Source: JAGWBD01 sp965197455 (GTDB lineage: Bacteria; Chloroflexota; Anaerolineae; Aggregatilineales; Phototrophicaceae). From it: a DNA stretch of 64,000 nt. The notes under the pieces were generated by a model. That model was not told the origin of the DNA and did not search any database. It worked only from the letters and a program-made list of their open reading frames with translations. The stretch lies in assembly GCA_965197455.1 (NCBI GenBank), contig OZ240208.1, positions 2,294,001 to 2,358,000 on the forward strand, in the 5' to 3' direction. The position numbers and the translations under genes are program-made. Position 1 is the first letter of the stretch, and every line of letters starts with the position of its first letter. Of the stretch, positions 33,034 to 41,149 are shown one piece after another.

Positions 33034-34509
33034 TCAGCGGCGGATTCCCAGCTCCAGCGCGGTCAGTGAATGCGGCTCGAGGGTGCAGGTCAGGCTGCGC
33101 TTGCGGGTCGACAGCGCTTCCGTCCGCAATGTTACCGCGTCCGGCGTCTCGAAGGTGTTGCTCGCCTTGAGCGCGGGGCCGTTGAGGATACTGGCGCGCG
33201 CCGGGCCGTCAAGGCGGCCGGCCTCCAGGTGGACGGTGACCTCACTGTGCTGGTCGGCGCTGCGGTTGATGAGGAAGAGCACGATCTGTTTCCCTTGCTG
33301 GTCGAGCGTGGCGGCGATATCGAGCACGGGCACGCCACTGTAACCGTTGGCGCTGAAGGTGCTGTCGCTCTCTTGCCAGGCGTCCAGCGCCGTGGCGCCG
33401 CTGAGGCGGCTGTAGAGCGCCAGCGCGTGCCAGGTGGTCTGCAGCACGAGACCGTCGCCGTCGGGGTTGGTGCGGATCGGGCCGCCCATGTTCACGATTT
33501 CCGAGATGTTGGCCATCTTCACGCTGTGCGCGTGGCGCAGGAAGGCGTTGAGGTTCTGCGCGATCACCAGCATGTCCTGCAGGTTGAAGATGGCCTCGAT
33601 GCCGCGCTCGAAGTCGATGTGCTTGAGCACGTTGTACTCGCCGACGGCGAGGTGGATTTCCCGCTCGAGGTGGTGGTTGAGGCGCATGATGCGGATGAGG
33701 CCTTCCATCGCGCCGAGGCGCTCCTCAAGCACTTCGGAGGTCGCCATCAGCGCCGGGAAATCGATCTGCTGCATGCCGAGCCCGATGTACCAGTGGATGT
33801 CCAGGTAGTCGATCAGGTGACCGGCCTGCTGCAGCAGCAAACGTGGCGTCTCGACGACGTCGGCCGTCCAGTCCGAGGTGCCGGCGGCGACGAGCTGGAT
33901 GGTGGGATCCACCATTTTCATGGCGTTGGCGAATTCGGTATACGCGCGCGCATATTCCGCGGCGGTCTTGTGGCCAATTTGCCAGGGGCCGTCGACCTCG
34001 TTGCCGATGCCCCAGTAGCGCACCTTGTGCGGCTCGGCGAAGCCATGCGCCTGGCGCAGTTTGACCGGCTCGCTGGGCAGCGTCCCGTTGCAGTATTCCA
34101 GCCAGTCACGCGCCTCGCGCAGGTCGCCGTCGCCGCAGTTGACCACGAGGAAGGGCTCCGCCCCCAGCAGGCGGCAGAAGCGGATGAATTCGTCGGTGCC
34201 GAAGTGGTTGCTCTCCAGCGCGTGCCAGGCGAGGTCGAGGCGCGGCGGGCGCTGCTCGACAGGGCCGACGCCGTCGCGCCAGTTGTAGCCGGAGACGAAG
34301 TTGCCGCCGGGATAGCGCACGACGGGCATGCGCTGGCGGCGCAGCGCGTCGATGACGTCGCGGCGCAGACCGTGCTCGTCCGCCTGGGGCGAGCCGGGGT
34401 CGTAAATGCCGCCGTAGATGCAGCGGTGCATGTGCTCGGCGAAGCCGCCGAAGATGTTGCGGTCAATGGCCCCGGCGCTGCGCAGGGGGTTGAGCCAGAC
34501 GTGGTTCAT
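33034..34509 (-). CDS. Alpha-L-arabinofuranosidase (GH51)
   Basis: 491 residues, cytoplasmic (no signal peptide). Removes L-arabinofuranose side chains from arabinan or arabinoxylan oligosaccharides. TIM-barrel part opens IFGGFAEHMHRCIYGGIYDP and PVVRYPGGNFVSGYNW; acid/base Glu171 lies in WGIGNEVDG, and nucleophile Glu near 291 in AVGEYNVL (usual EWN is EYN here). The C-terminal beta domain closes with LEPHSLTALEL. Last gene of an operon with a sugar ABC importer 1 base upstream, so oligosaccharides are likely imported and then split inside the cell. Confidence 0.93.
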   Translation of the reverse strand: MNHVWLNPLRSAGAIDRNIFGGFAEHMHRCIYGGIYDPGSPQADEHGLRRDVIDALRRQRMPVVRYPGGNFVSGYNWRDGVGPVEQRPPRLDLAWHALESNHFGTDEFIRFCRLLGAEPFLVVNCGDGDLREARDWLEYCNGTLPSEPVKLRQAHGFAEPHKVRYWGIGNEVDGPWQIGHKTAAEYARAYTEFANAMKMVDPTIQLVAAGTSDWTADVVETPRLLLQQAGHLIDYLDIHWYIGLGMQQIDFPALMATSEVLEERLGAMEGLIRIMRLNHHLEREIHLAVGEYNVLKHIDFERGIEAIFNLQDMLVIAQNLNAFLRHAHSVKMANISEIVNMGGPIRTNPDGDGLVLQTTWHALALYSRLSGATALDAWQESDSTFSANGYSGVPVLDIAATLDQQGKQIVLFLINRSADQHSEVTVHLEAGRLDGPARASILNGPALKASNTFETPDAVTLRTEALSTRKRSLTCTLEPHSLTALELGIRR

Positions 34510-34510
34510 C

Positions 34511-35398
34511 TCAACCTTTCAGGCCCGAGAAGGCGACGCTTTCGATGATGAAACGTTGCAGCACGACGAAAATGATGAGGATCGGCAGCAGCGCGATCAT
34601 GGCGCCGGCCATCAGCACCGACCAGTCCTGCACATAGGTATCGACGAGGCGCGCCAGCATGACGGACACGGTCTGAAACTCCGGCGAGCGCAGGTAGATG
34701 AGGGGCGCGAGGAAGTCGTTCCAGCGGTGCAGGTAGCCGAGCACGAAGAGCGTGGCGACCAGCGGCCGGGCCTGGGGCATGAAGACGCGGCGGTAGATCT
34801 GGAAGAAGCTGGCGCCATCGACCTTGGCGGCGTCCTCAAGTTCGCGCGGCAGGCCGGAGAAGAACTGGCGGCTGAGGAAGAGGGCGAAGGGCGTGCCCAG
34901 CAGATAGGGCAGGATGACGGGGTTGAAGGTGTCGATCCAGTCCAGCTCGCCGAAGAGGATGAAGGTCGGGATGAGGGTGACCACGCCGGGGATCATCATG
35001 GTCATCAGCAGCAGGCTGAAGAGCAGGCCCTTGAAGGGGAAGCGCATGCGGGCGAAGGCGAAGCCGGCGAGGGTGCTGGTCAGGATTTCGCCGATGGTGG
35101 TGGAGAGGGCGATGTAGGTGGAATTAAGCAGGCCGCGCGCGAGGGCCGTCTTCTGCCAGATGATGATGAAGTGATCCAGCACGAAGGGGTTGGGGATCCA
35201 TTGTGGCGGCATCACGAAGAGGCCACGGGCGGGCTTGAGTGAGGTGGAGAGCATCCACAGGAAGGGGATCAGCGTGAGGAAGGCGAGCGCGCCGAGGCCG
35301 AGGTAGGACAGCGCGCGCAGCGCCTGCGCCTGGCGGCGCGCATCCACCCGCTGCAGGATGGGCGCGAAGCTGCGCGCGGCCTCAGACATGCTGCTCAT
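34511..35398 (-). CDS. Carbohydrate ABC transporter permease (MalG/CUT1)
   Basis: 295 residues, six helices. N-terminal YLGLGALAFLTLIPFLWMLS; periplasmic part PKPARG-like ending in PQWIPNPFVLDHF; the EAA loop is DAAKVDGASFFQIYRRVFMP, as in CUT1 permeases. Pairs with the MalF-type permease; the two genes overlap by 17 bases. No MsmK-type ATPase gene is present, which is common for CUT1 operons served by a shared ATPase encoded elsewhere. Confidence 0.92.
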   Translation of the reverse strand: MSSMSEAARSFAPILQRVDARRQAQALRALSYLGLGALAFLTLIPFLWMLSTSLKPARGLFVMPPQWIPNPFVLDHFIIIWQKTALARGLLNSTYIALSTTIGEILTSTLAGFAFARMRFPFKGLLFSLLLMTMMIPGVVTLIPTFILFGELDWIDTFNPVILPYLLGTPFALFLSRQFFSGLPRELEDAAKVDGASFFQIYRRVFMPQARPLVATLFVLGYLHRWNDFLAPLIYLRSPEFQTVSVMLARLVDTYVQDWSVLMAGAMIALLPILIIFVVLQRFIIESVAFSGLKG

Positions 35399-36548
35399 GC
35401 TCGTAGAAGACCCAGCGGCGGGCGAGGCGGAAGTTGGCGACGGTGATGAGCAGGATGATCACGCCCAGCAGCCAGGCCTGGGCGGAGGCGTAGCCCATCT
35501 CGAGGTCGGCGAAGCCGTTTTTCCAGATCTCCATCACGACCGTGCGCGAGGCGTTGGCGGGCCCGCCGCGGGTCATGATGTAGGGCTGGGCGAAGCTCTG
35601 GAAGCCGAAGATCATGCCGGTGACCAGCAGGAAGAAAGAGGTCGGGCTGAGGCTGGGCCAGGTAACAAAGCGGAAGCGGCCCCAGAGGCCGGCGCCGTCG
35701 ATTTTGGCCGCCTCGTAGAGCTGAACGGGCACGGCCTGCAGCGCCGCCAGGTAGATGAGCATCTGAAAGCCGAGCGTGCTCCAGATGGCCATCAGCATCA
35801 GCGAGGGCTTGACGCTGCCCCTGTCGCTCAGCCAGCGGCCGTTATCCGGCAGGCCGAGGCTGCCCAGCAGGTGGTTGAGGATGCCGAACTCGGGGTTGAA
35901 GATCCATAGCCAGATGACGGAGGTGGCGGCGATGGGCAGCACGTTGGGCATGTAGAAAATCGCACGAAACAGGTGGCGCCCGCGCAGCTGCTGGTTGAGC
36001 ACAATGGCCACGGTCAGCGCCAGCGCCATGCCCGCGGGCACGGCCAACAGCATGTAGATGGTGTTGAAGAGCGCGATCCACAGCAGGTGGTCGCGCGCGC
36101 CGAGCAGCCAGCGCTGGCCGAAGAGCTGCACTTCGCTGACCACGCCGAAACGGTCGGGCAGCACCTCACGGTCGCGCAGATAGCCCGGGTTGCATTCAAA
36201 GGGCTGGCCGCTGCGTTCGTCGAGTTGTTGCAGCCAGTCGGCCAGCTCCGGCGCAGGGATGTTGCGATGGCGGCCGCACTGGAAGAGCAGCTCGTTGCTG
36301 GCCTCGTCGCGGGCCTGGGGAGTGTGCACCACGCTGACGCTGAAGATGGACTGCCAGTTGCGCGCGCCGGCCCACTCGGCCGGGGAGAGCAGGTCCCACT
36401 CCGTGAAGCTGAGCGCGAAGGAGGCCAGCATGGGGCCGAGGACGAAGAGAAAAAAACCTGCCGTGACGGGCAGGATGAAGAGCCAGCCCCAAAGGGCCTC
36501 GCGGCGCGCATTGCTGGCCTGCGGCAAGAGCGGGCGGAGACGAATCAT
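35382..36548 (-). CDS. Carbohydrate ABC transporter permease (MalF/CUT1) with enlarged periplasmic loop
   Basis: 388 residues from ATG 36548; a GTG at 36581 is possible but falls inside the intercistronic hairpin. Helix 1 WLFILPVTAGFFLFVLGPML, helix-1 signature SFTEWDLLSPAEWAGARNW. After it comes an insert of about 80 residues (HTPQARDEASNELL through QLFGQRW) containing two cysteines, which CUT1 permeases usually lack. The EAA loop is EAAKIDGAGLWGRFRFVTWP. Works with the MalG-type partner. Confidence 0.88.
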   Translation of the reverse strand: MIRLRPLLPQASNARREALWGWLFILPVTAGFFLFVLGPMLASFALSFTEWDLLSPAEWAGARNWQSIFSVSVVHTPQARDEASNELLFQCGRHRNIPAPELADWLQQLDERSGQPFECNPGYLRDREVLPDRFGVVSEVQLFGQRWLLGARDHLLWIALFNTIYMLLAVPAGMALALTVAIVLNQQLRGRHLFRAIFYMPNVLPIAATSVIWLWIFNPEFGILNHLLGSLGLPDNGRWLSDRGSVKPSLMLMAIWSTLGFQMLIYLAALQAVPVQLYEAAKIDGAGLWGRFRFVTWPSLSPTSFFLLVTGMIFGFQSFAQPYIMTRGGPANASRTVVMEIWKNGFADLEMGYASAQAWLLGVIILLITVANFRLARRWVFYEHEQHV

Positions 36549-36581
36549 CGCTTCAGGGTCTCGCACTGCGGGCGCAGCCAC

Positions 36582-36604
36582 GCCGGGACGTCAATTGCCC
36601 CGGC
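36582..36604 (-). promoter_or_regulatory. Intercistronic stem-loop between sugar-binding protein and permease
   Basis: 6-bp stem (GCCGGG / CCCGGC) with an 11-nt loop in the 78-base gap after the binding-protein gene. Weaker than the two other examples but at the same place in the operon. Confidence 0.5.
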
Positions 36605-36626
36605 ATGGCTGGCCCTGCGTTAGCTA

Positions 36627-38042
36627 CTAACTGCCGCTGCGCTGTTCGTCGATGGTGGCCCAGGCGTCGTCGAGGCCGGCCTGCAGATCGCCGGCGACAT
36701 CCAGCAGGGCATCTTCGGCGAAAGCGACGTTATCCACCACGACGTCCTGCCACATGCGGCCCCAGGGCTCCGGCTGCCACACGAACCAGTGCGGCACGAA
36801 AGACCAGGGTCCTGGCAGCTGGCAGCGCGCCGCCTCGAGGAAGATCCGGGCGTTGGCGGGCATCTGTCCCGGTTGCAGGAAGGCGTCGGTGTTGGCCAGT
36901 TCCATCTGGGCCGGGATGTTGTAGCCCAGCGCGGCCTGCGCCAGCTGGCCGGTCGGGCCGTAGATGAACTCGATGAAGCGGTAGGCCTGCTCCGGGTTTT
37001 CGGCGCCCTTCGAGCCGGCGATGATTGCCAGGCCGACGGAACCGGACCAGCCGCTGATGCTGCAACCTTCGGCGAAGGCGCGGATCTCGCCGCTGTTGCC
37101 GACGGGGAAGGGCCGCACGTCAAACTCGAAGTCGAGGCGCTCGCGATAGCCGGTGGTGGCCCAGCGGCCATCCCAGTTCATGCCCACGCGCCCGGTATCG
37201 AAGAGTTGCCAGACGTTCATGCCTTCCAGCATGGTGGGCGGCGGCGTGATGCGGTGAACGTGAATGAGGTCGGAGAGGAACTGCAGCGCGTCGATGGTGT
37301 TCTGGTCCTCATGCGCGATCCAGGTGCGGCCGTCTTCGGAGACGTAGTGGCCGCCGTTGGAGAAGATCGGCCCCAGGCCCCAGCCAGGTACGGTCAGCGT
37401 GCCGAGGCCCACGGTCTCCAGATTATCGGCATCAAAGCCCTCTTCGTTCGGGTGCAGGCCGTTGCCATCGGTCGTCAGCGCGGTGCCGGTCTCCACCAGC
37501 TGTGCCCAGGTCATGGGCACACTGGGGTCCGGCAGCGGCACGCCCAGCTCGTTGAAGAGGTCGACGTTGATGGTGAGCGCGGTGGGGCCGACGTCGCGCG
37601 GCAGCTCGTAGATGGGGCCGGTCATGAACTGGCCGGTCTCGGGGTCGAAGCGATAGCGGTCCGGCCCGGAAGGCCAGACGGCGTCGAGGTCAATGACCTC
37701 GCTGGCGTTGACGAATTCCTCAATGCTGACCAGCGCGCCGCGCGGCGCGAAGACCGCGAAGTCGCCATCGGCGACGAGGGCGATGTCCGGCGGCGTGCCG
37801 CCGGCGATCGAGGTGAGCAGGAAGTCGACGTAGCCGGCGGAGGGCACGCCTTCGAGGGTGATGAAGACGTCCGGGTTGGCGGCGTTGAACTGGTCAATCA
37901 GTTCCTGGAAGACCTGGTCGGCGGTCGGGTCGGCCCAGTGCAGGTAGGTGAGCTGGAGCGGGCCATCGTCCTGGGCGGTGAGCGGCGCGGCGGCCAGGCA
38001 CAGCAGCAGGGCTGCGAGCAGGAAGGGCAGATACTTGTTCAT
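36627..38042 (-). CDS. Extracellular sugar-binding protein (family 1 SBP)
   Basis: 471 residues from ATG 38042. Signal peptide MNKYLPFLLAALLLCLAAAP with cleavage near LTAQ; a longer in-frame reading up to 38303 has no signal and is rejected. Mature protein: TYLHWADPTADQVFQELIDQ, then TPPDIALVADGDFAVFAPRG and later VGMNWDGRWATTGYRE, typical of CUT1 receptors. Binds an oligosaccharide for the MalF/MalG-type permeases; from the GH51 neighbour the ligand is probably arabinose-containing. First gene of the operon. Confidence 0.92.
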   Translation of the reverse strand: MNKYLPFLLAALLLCLAAAPLTAQDDGPLQLTYLHWADPTADQVFQELIDQFNAANPDVFITLEGVPSAGYVDFLLTSIAGGTPPDIALVADGDFAVFAPRGALVSIEEFVNASEVIDLDAVWPSGPDRYRFDPETGQFMTGPIYELPRDVGPTALTINVDLFNELGVPLPDPSVPMTWAQLVETGTALTTDGNGLHPNEEGFDADNLETVGLGTLTVPGWGLGPIFSNGGHYVSEDGRTWIAHEDQNTIDALQFLSDLIHVHRITPPPTMLEGMNVWQLFDTGRVGMNWDGRWATTGYRERLDFEFDVRPFPVGNSGEIRAFAEGCSISGWSGSVGLAIIAGSKGAENPEQAYRFIEFIYGPTGQLAQAALGYNIPAQMELANTDAFLQPGQMPANARIFLEAARCQLPGPWSFVPHWFVWQPEPWGRMWQDVVVDNVAFAEDALLDVAGDLQAGLDDAWATIDEQRSGS

Positions 38043-38199
38043 GAAACATTCTCCAGGGTGTGTATCAGACGGAAAAGGAAATGAAGGCAGGCTTGTTACG
38101 GGGCGAATCGGATGCTCGCAACTCCTTTCTGCTGCACGCGCAAGGCGCAGAATCGACCCAGTGAGTGTAGCGAAGTTGGGTCGGGCTGTGCAAGTTGGG

Positions 38200-38277
38200 T
38201 GAGGGGCCCTTTCCCGCTCCGACGCGGGAGCCCTGTCCCGTCGCTCACGACGGGAGCCCTTCAGGGAGAGGGGGAGC
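38200..38277. repeat. Dispersed GC-rich hairpin repeat, copy C
   Basis: Contains GACGCGGGAGCCCTGTCCCG, CGTCGCTCACGACGGGAGCC and CTTCAGGGAGAGGGGGAG, as in copies A and D. Together with the clpB terminator it accounts for most of the 339-bp gap between the sugar-binding-protein gene and clpB (38043-38381); I see no gene in the remainder. Confidence 0.65.
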
Positions 38278-38325
38278 AATCCCATCTTCAAGTCCGGGAA
38301 CATGGAGAAACAGTCGCGCTGCAGG

Positions 38326-38355
38326 AAAAAGCCCCCTCTCCCGTCGGGAGAGGGG
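38326..38355 (-). terminator. Rho-independent terminator of clpB
   Basis: On the minus strand, a perfect 10-bp stem (CCCCTCTCCC / GGGAGAGGGG) with loop GAC, then GGC and a run of five T. Begins 27 bases after the clpB stop. The stem sequence resembles the dispersed repeats, so a repeat may have been recruited as terminator. Confidence 0.8.
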
Positions 38356-38381
38356 TTTGGGGTGAGGGCCGGGTCTTCCGC

Positions 38382-40994
38382 TTACGCGCTCTGCGCCAGG
38401 GGTTCCGGTGCAGGTTCCGGCGTCAGCGTCAAACCGTCCGCGCCGACGACGACCGCGACGCAGTCACCCTCCTGCACGCTGCCCTGCAGCAGCAGCAGCG
38501 CCAGAGGGTCCTGCAGCTGGCGTTGCAGGACGCGTTTGAGCGGACGCGCGCCGTAGACCGGGTCGTAGCCCTGTTCGGCCAGGTGGGCGCGCGCGGCCTC
38601 GTCGAGGCGCAGCGTCAACCCCTGAGCCGCCAGGCGTGCGTGCAACCCGCGCAGCTGGATGTCCACGATATGCAGCAGATCTTGCGGCGCGAGGTGGCGG
38701 AAGCGGATGACCTCGTCGAGCCGGTTGAGGAACTCGGGCCGGAAGTGACTGTCGAGCTCGCGCTGCAGGGTTGCGCGCAGGGTCGCGTCGTCCGCGCCCG
38801 CGCCGAGCTCGCGCAGCAGCTGGCCGCCGATGTTGCTGGTCAGGATGATGACGGTGTTGCGGAAGTCGACGCGGCGGCCGTGGCCGTCGGTCAGGCGCCC
38901 GTCATCGAAGACCTGCAGGAAGATGTTGAAGACCTCGGGGTGCGCCTTCTCGATTTCGTCGAAGAGCAGCACGGACCAGGGCCGGCGCCGCACCGCCTCG
39001 GTGAGCTGGCCGCCGGCCTCGTAGCCGACGTAGCCGGGCGGCGCCCCGATGAGGCGCGCGACCGAGTGGCGCTCGCCATATTCGCTCATGTCGAAGCGCA
39101 GCAGCGCGTCCTCGTCATCGAAGAGGAAGGCCGCCAGCGCTCGCGCCAGCTCGGTCTTGCCGACGCCGGTGGGGCCGATGAAGAGGAAGGCGCCGAGGGG
39201 CCGGGCGGGATCCTGCAGGCCGGTGCGTCCGCGGCGCACGGCGGCTGCGACGGCGCGCAGCGCTTCGTCCTGGCCGATGACGCGCTCGCGCAGCTCGTCC
39301 TCCATGCGCAGCAGCTTCGCGCTCTCGCTTTCCAGCAGGCGCGTGACCGGGATGCCGCTCCAGCGCGAGACCACGGCGGCGATGCCATCGGCGTCGACCT
39401 CTTCCCGCAGCAGGGCGCCGTCGGCCTGCAGCTGCGCGAGGTGCGCTTCCGCCGCGGCAAGTTCGCGCTCCAGTTCCGGCAGGCGACCGAAGCGAATGCG
39501 GGCCGCGGCCTCGAGGTCGCTGCGGCGCTCGGCCTGTTCCAGCTCGCTGCGGGCTGCGTCGATGTCGGCGCGGGCACTGCGCGTGGCCTGGATGGCGTCC
39601 TTCTCGGTCTGCCAGCGGGCGGCCAGCGCGTCACGGCCCTCGCGCAGGTCGGCCAGCTCCTGTTCAATGACCTCAAGGCGCTGCTGCGAGGAGCGGTCGC
39701 GCTCCTGCTTGAGCGCCTCACGCTCGATTTCCAGCTGCATCAGCTGGCGCTCAAGCGTGTCGAGCGCGAGCGGGCGCGAGTCGATTTGCAGCTTGAGGAA
39801 AGAGGCGGCCTCGTCAACGAGGTCGATGGCCTTGTCCGGCAACTGACGCTCGGGCAGGTAACGCTGACCCAGCGTGGCGGCGGCGACGACCGCGCTGTCC
39901 TGGATGCGCACGCCGTGGTGCACCTCGTAGCGCTCCTTCAGGCCGCGCAGGATGCTGATGGTGGTGTCCACGTCCGGCTCCTCCACGAAGACGGGCTGGA
40001 AGCGGCGCTCGAGGGCGGCGTCCTTTTCGATGTGTTCGCGATACTCGTCGAGCGTGGTGGCGCCGATGGCGTGCAGCTCACCGCGCGCCAGCATGGGCTT
40101 GAGCATGTTGCCGGCGTCGAGGGCGCCTTCGGCCGCGCCGGCGCCGACGATGGTGTGCAGCTCGTCGAGGAAGAGGATGATGCGGCCGTCAGCGGCGCTC
40201 ACCTCCTGCAGCACGGCTTTCAGGCGTTCCTCGAACTCGCCACGGAACTTCGCGCCGGCCAGCAGGGAACCCATGTCGAGCGCGATGATCTGGCGTTCGC
40301 GCAGGCCTTCAGGCACGTCGCCATCAACGATGCGCCGCGCCAGGCCCTCGGCGATGGCGGTCTTGCCGACGCCGGCCTCGCCAATGAGCACGGGGTTGTT
40401 CTTGCGGCGGCGACCGAGCACCTGGCTGACGCGGCGGATTTCCTCGTCGCGGCCGATGACGGGGTCGAGTTTGCCGTGGCGCGCCAGCGCGGTCAGGTCG
40501 CGCCCGTAGCGCTCGAGGCTGCTGTAGGTGTCTTCGGGGTCCTGGCTGGTGACGCGCTGGTTGCCGCGGATGCCGGTCAGCGCGCGCAGGATGGCGTCAT
40601 TGTCCACCTGATGCCGCGCCAGCAGTGAATTGGTGGGCGTGACGCCGGTCAGCGCCAGCAGCAGATGCTCGCAGCTGACGTAGTCGTCGTGCAGACGCTT
40701 GGCCTCGGCCTCCGCCGCAATCAGCGTTTCCTGCAGGGCGCGGCCCGCGCCGACCTGGGCGTTCTGGCCGTTGACGCGCGGCGCATGCGCCAGCTCCTCG
40801 TCGATTGCGCGCAGCAGGGCGTCCGGCTGCGCGCCGATGCCGGCCACCACGCGCGGCACGAGTCCTTCACGCTGCTTCAGCAGGGCGGCCAGCAGATGCA
40901 GCGGGCCAATTTCGGCATGGCGCTGCTCAACACACAGGGTCTGGGCGGCCAGCAAGGCTTGCTGGGCCATGTTGGTATAGCGTTTGAGATCCAT
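38382..40994 (-). CDS. clpB: ATP-dependent disaggregase ClpB
   Basis: 870 residues (usual 850-870). Hexameric AAA+ chaperone that rescues aggregated proteins with DnaK. Clp N-domain (YTNMAQQALLAAQ, LGPLHLLAALL-like), first ATPase with Walker A GEAGVGKTAIAEG near 206, a middle coiled-coil region rich in Glu/Arg (about 400-520), and second ATPase with GPTGVGKTELARAL near 605 and the sensor region FRPEFLNRLDEVI. The length of the middle domain separates it from ClpA/C. ATG 40994 follows AAAGGAG. It has a duplicated motif upstream and a strong terminator downstream. Confidence 0.95.
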   Translation of the reverse strand: MDLKRYTNMAQQALLAAQTLCVEQRHAEIGPLHLLAALLKQREGLVPRVVAGIGAQPDALLRAIDEELAHAPRVNGQNAQVGAGRALQETLIAAEAEAKRLHDDYVSCEHLLLALTGVTPTNSLLARHQVDNDAILRALTGIRGNQRVTSQDPEDTYSSLERYGRDLTALARHGKLDPVIGRDEEIRRVSQVLGRRRKNNPVLIGEAGVGKTAIAEGLARRIVDGDVPEGLRERQIIALDMGSLLAGAKFRGEFEERLKAVLQEVSAADGRIILFLDELHTIVGAGAAEGALDAGNMLKPMLARGELHAIGATTLDEYREHIEKDAALERRFQPVFVEEPDVDTTISILRGLKERYEVHHGVRIQDSAVVAAATLGQRYLPERQLPDKAIDLVDEAASFLKLQIDSRPLALDTLERQLMQLEIEREALKQERDRSSQQRLEVIEQELADLREGRDALAARWQTEKDAIQATRSARADIDAARSELEQAERRSDLEAAARIRFGRLPELERELAAAEAHLAQLQADGALLREEVDADGIAAVVSRWSGIPVTRLLESESAKLLRMEDELRERVIGQDEALRAVAAAVRRGRTGLQDPARPLGAFLFIGPTGVGKTELARALAAFLFDDEDALLRFDMSEYGERHSVARLIGAPPGYVGYEAGGQLTEAVRRRPWSVLLFDEIEKAHPEVFNIFLQVFDDGRLTDGHGRRVDFRNTVIILTSNIGGQLLRELGAGADDATLRATLQRELDSHFRPEFLNRLDEVIRFRHLAPQDLLHIVDIQLRGLHARLAAQGLTLRLDEAARAHLAEQGYDPVYGARPLKRVLQRQLQDPLALLLLQGSVQEGDCVAVVVGADGLTLTPEPAPEPLAQSA

Positions 40995-41067
40995 CGCAAT
41001 GCTCCTTTGGCTTTCCTTGCGACTTTTTTAAGTTCCATCGCAACGTGCCGCATACATTCCTTGCGAC
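40991..41067 (-). promoter_or_regulatory. Duplicated motif in the clpB leader
   Basis: Two blocks 44 bases apart share CCATCGCAA at one end (40991 and 41035) and TTCCTTGCGAC at the other (41013-41023 and 41057-41067); their centres differ. The first block overlaps the clpB start codon and Shine-Dalgarno. Either a micro-duplication of the gene start or a two-site operator for heat-shock control. Confidence 0.55.
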
Positions 41068-41149
41068 TGTGAAACCAGCGTAGGGGCTGCGCGCAAGAGG
41101 AACGTCAGCGGGACGTATGAAGGATGTTGGCGCGGGTCGGGGTCGGCGC

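Noticed and set aside
38112..40628. 838-codon frame antisense to clpB
   Set aside because: Clp domains on the other strand are unambiguous; the antisense product is a low-complexity shadow.
41013..41067. CIRCE/HrcA operator at clpB
   Set aside because: CIRCE is an inverted repeat (TTAGCACTC-N9-GAGTGCTAA); here the blocks are direct repeats with other sequence.
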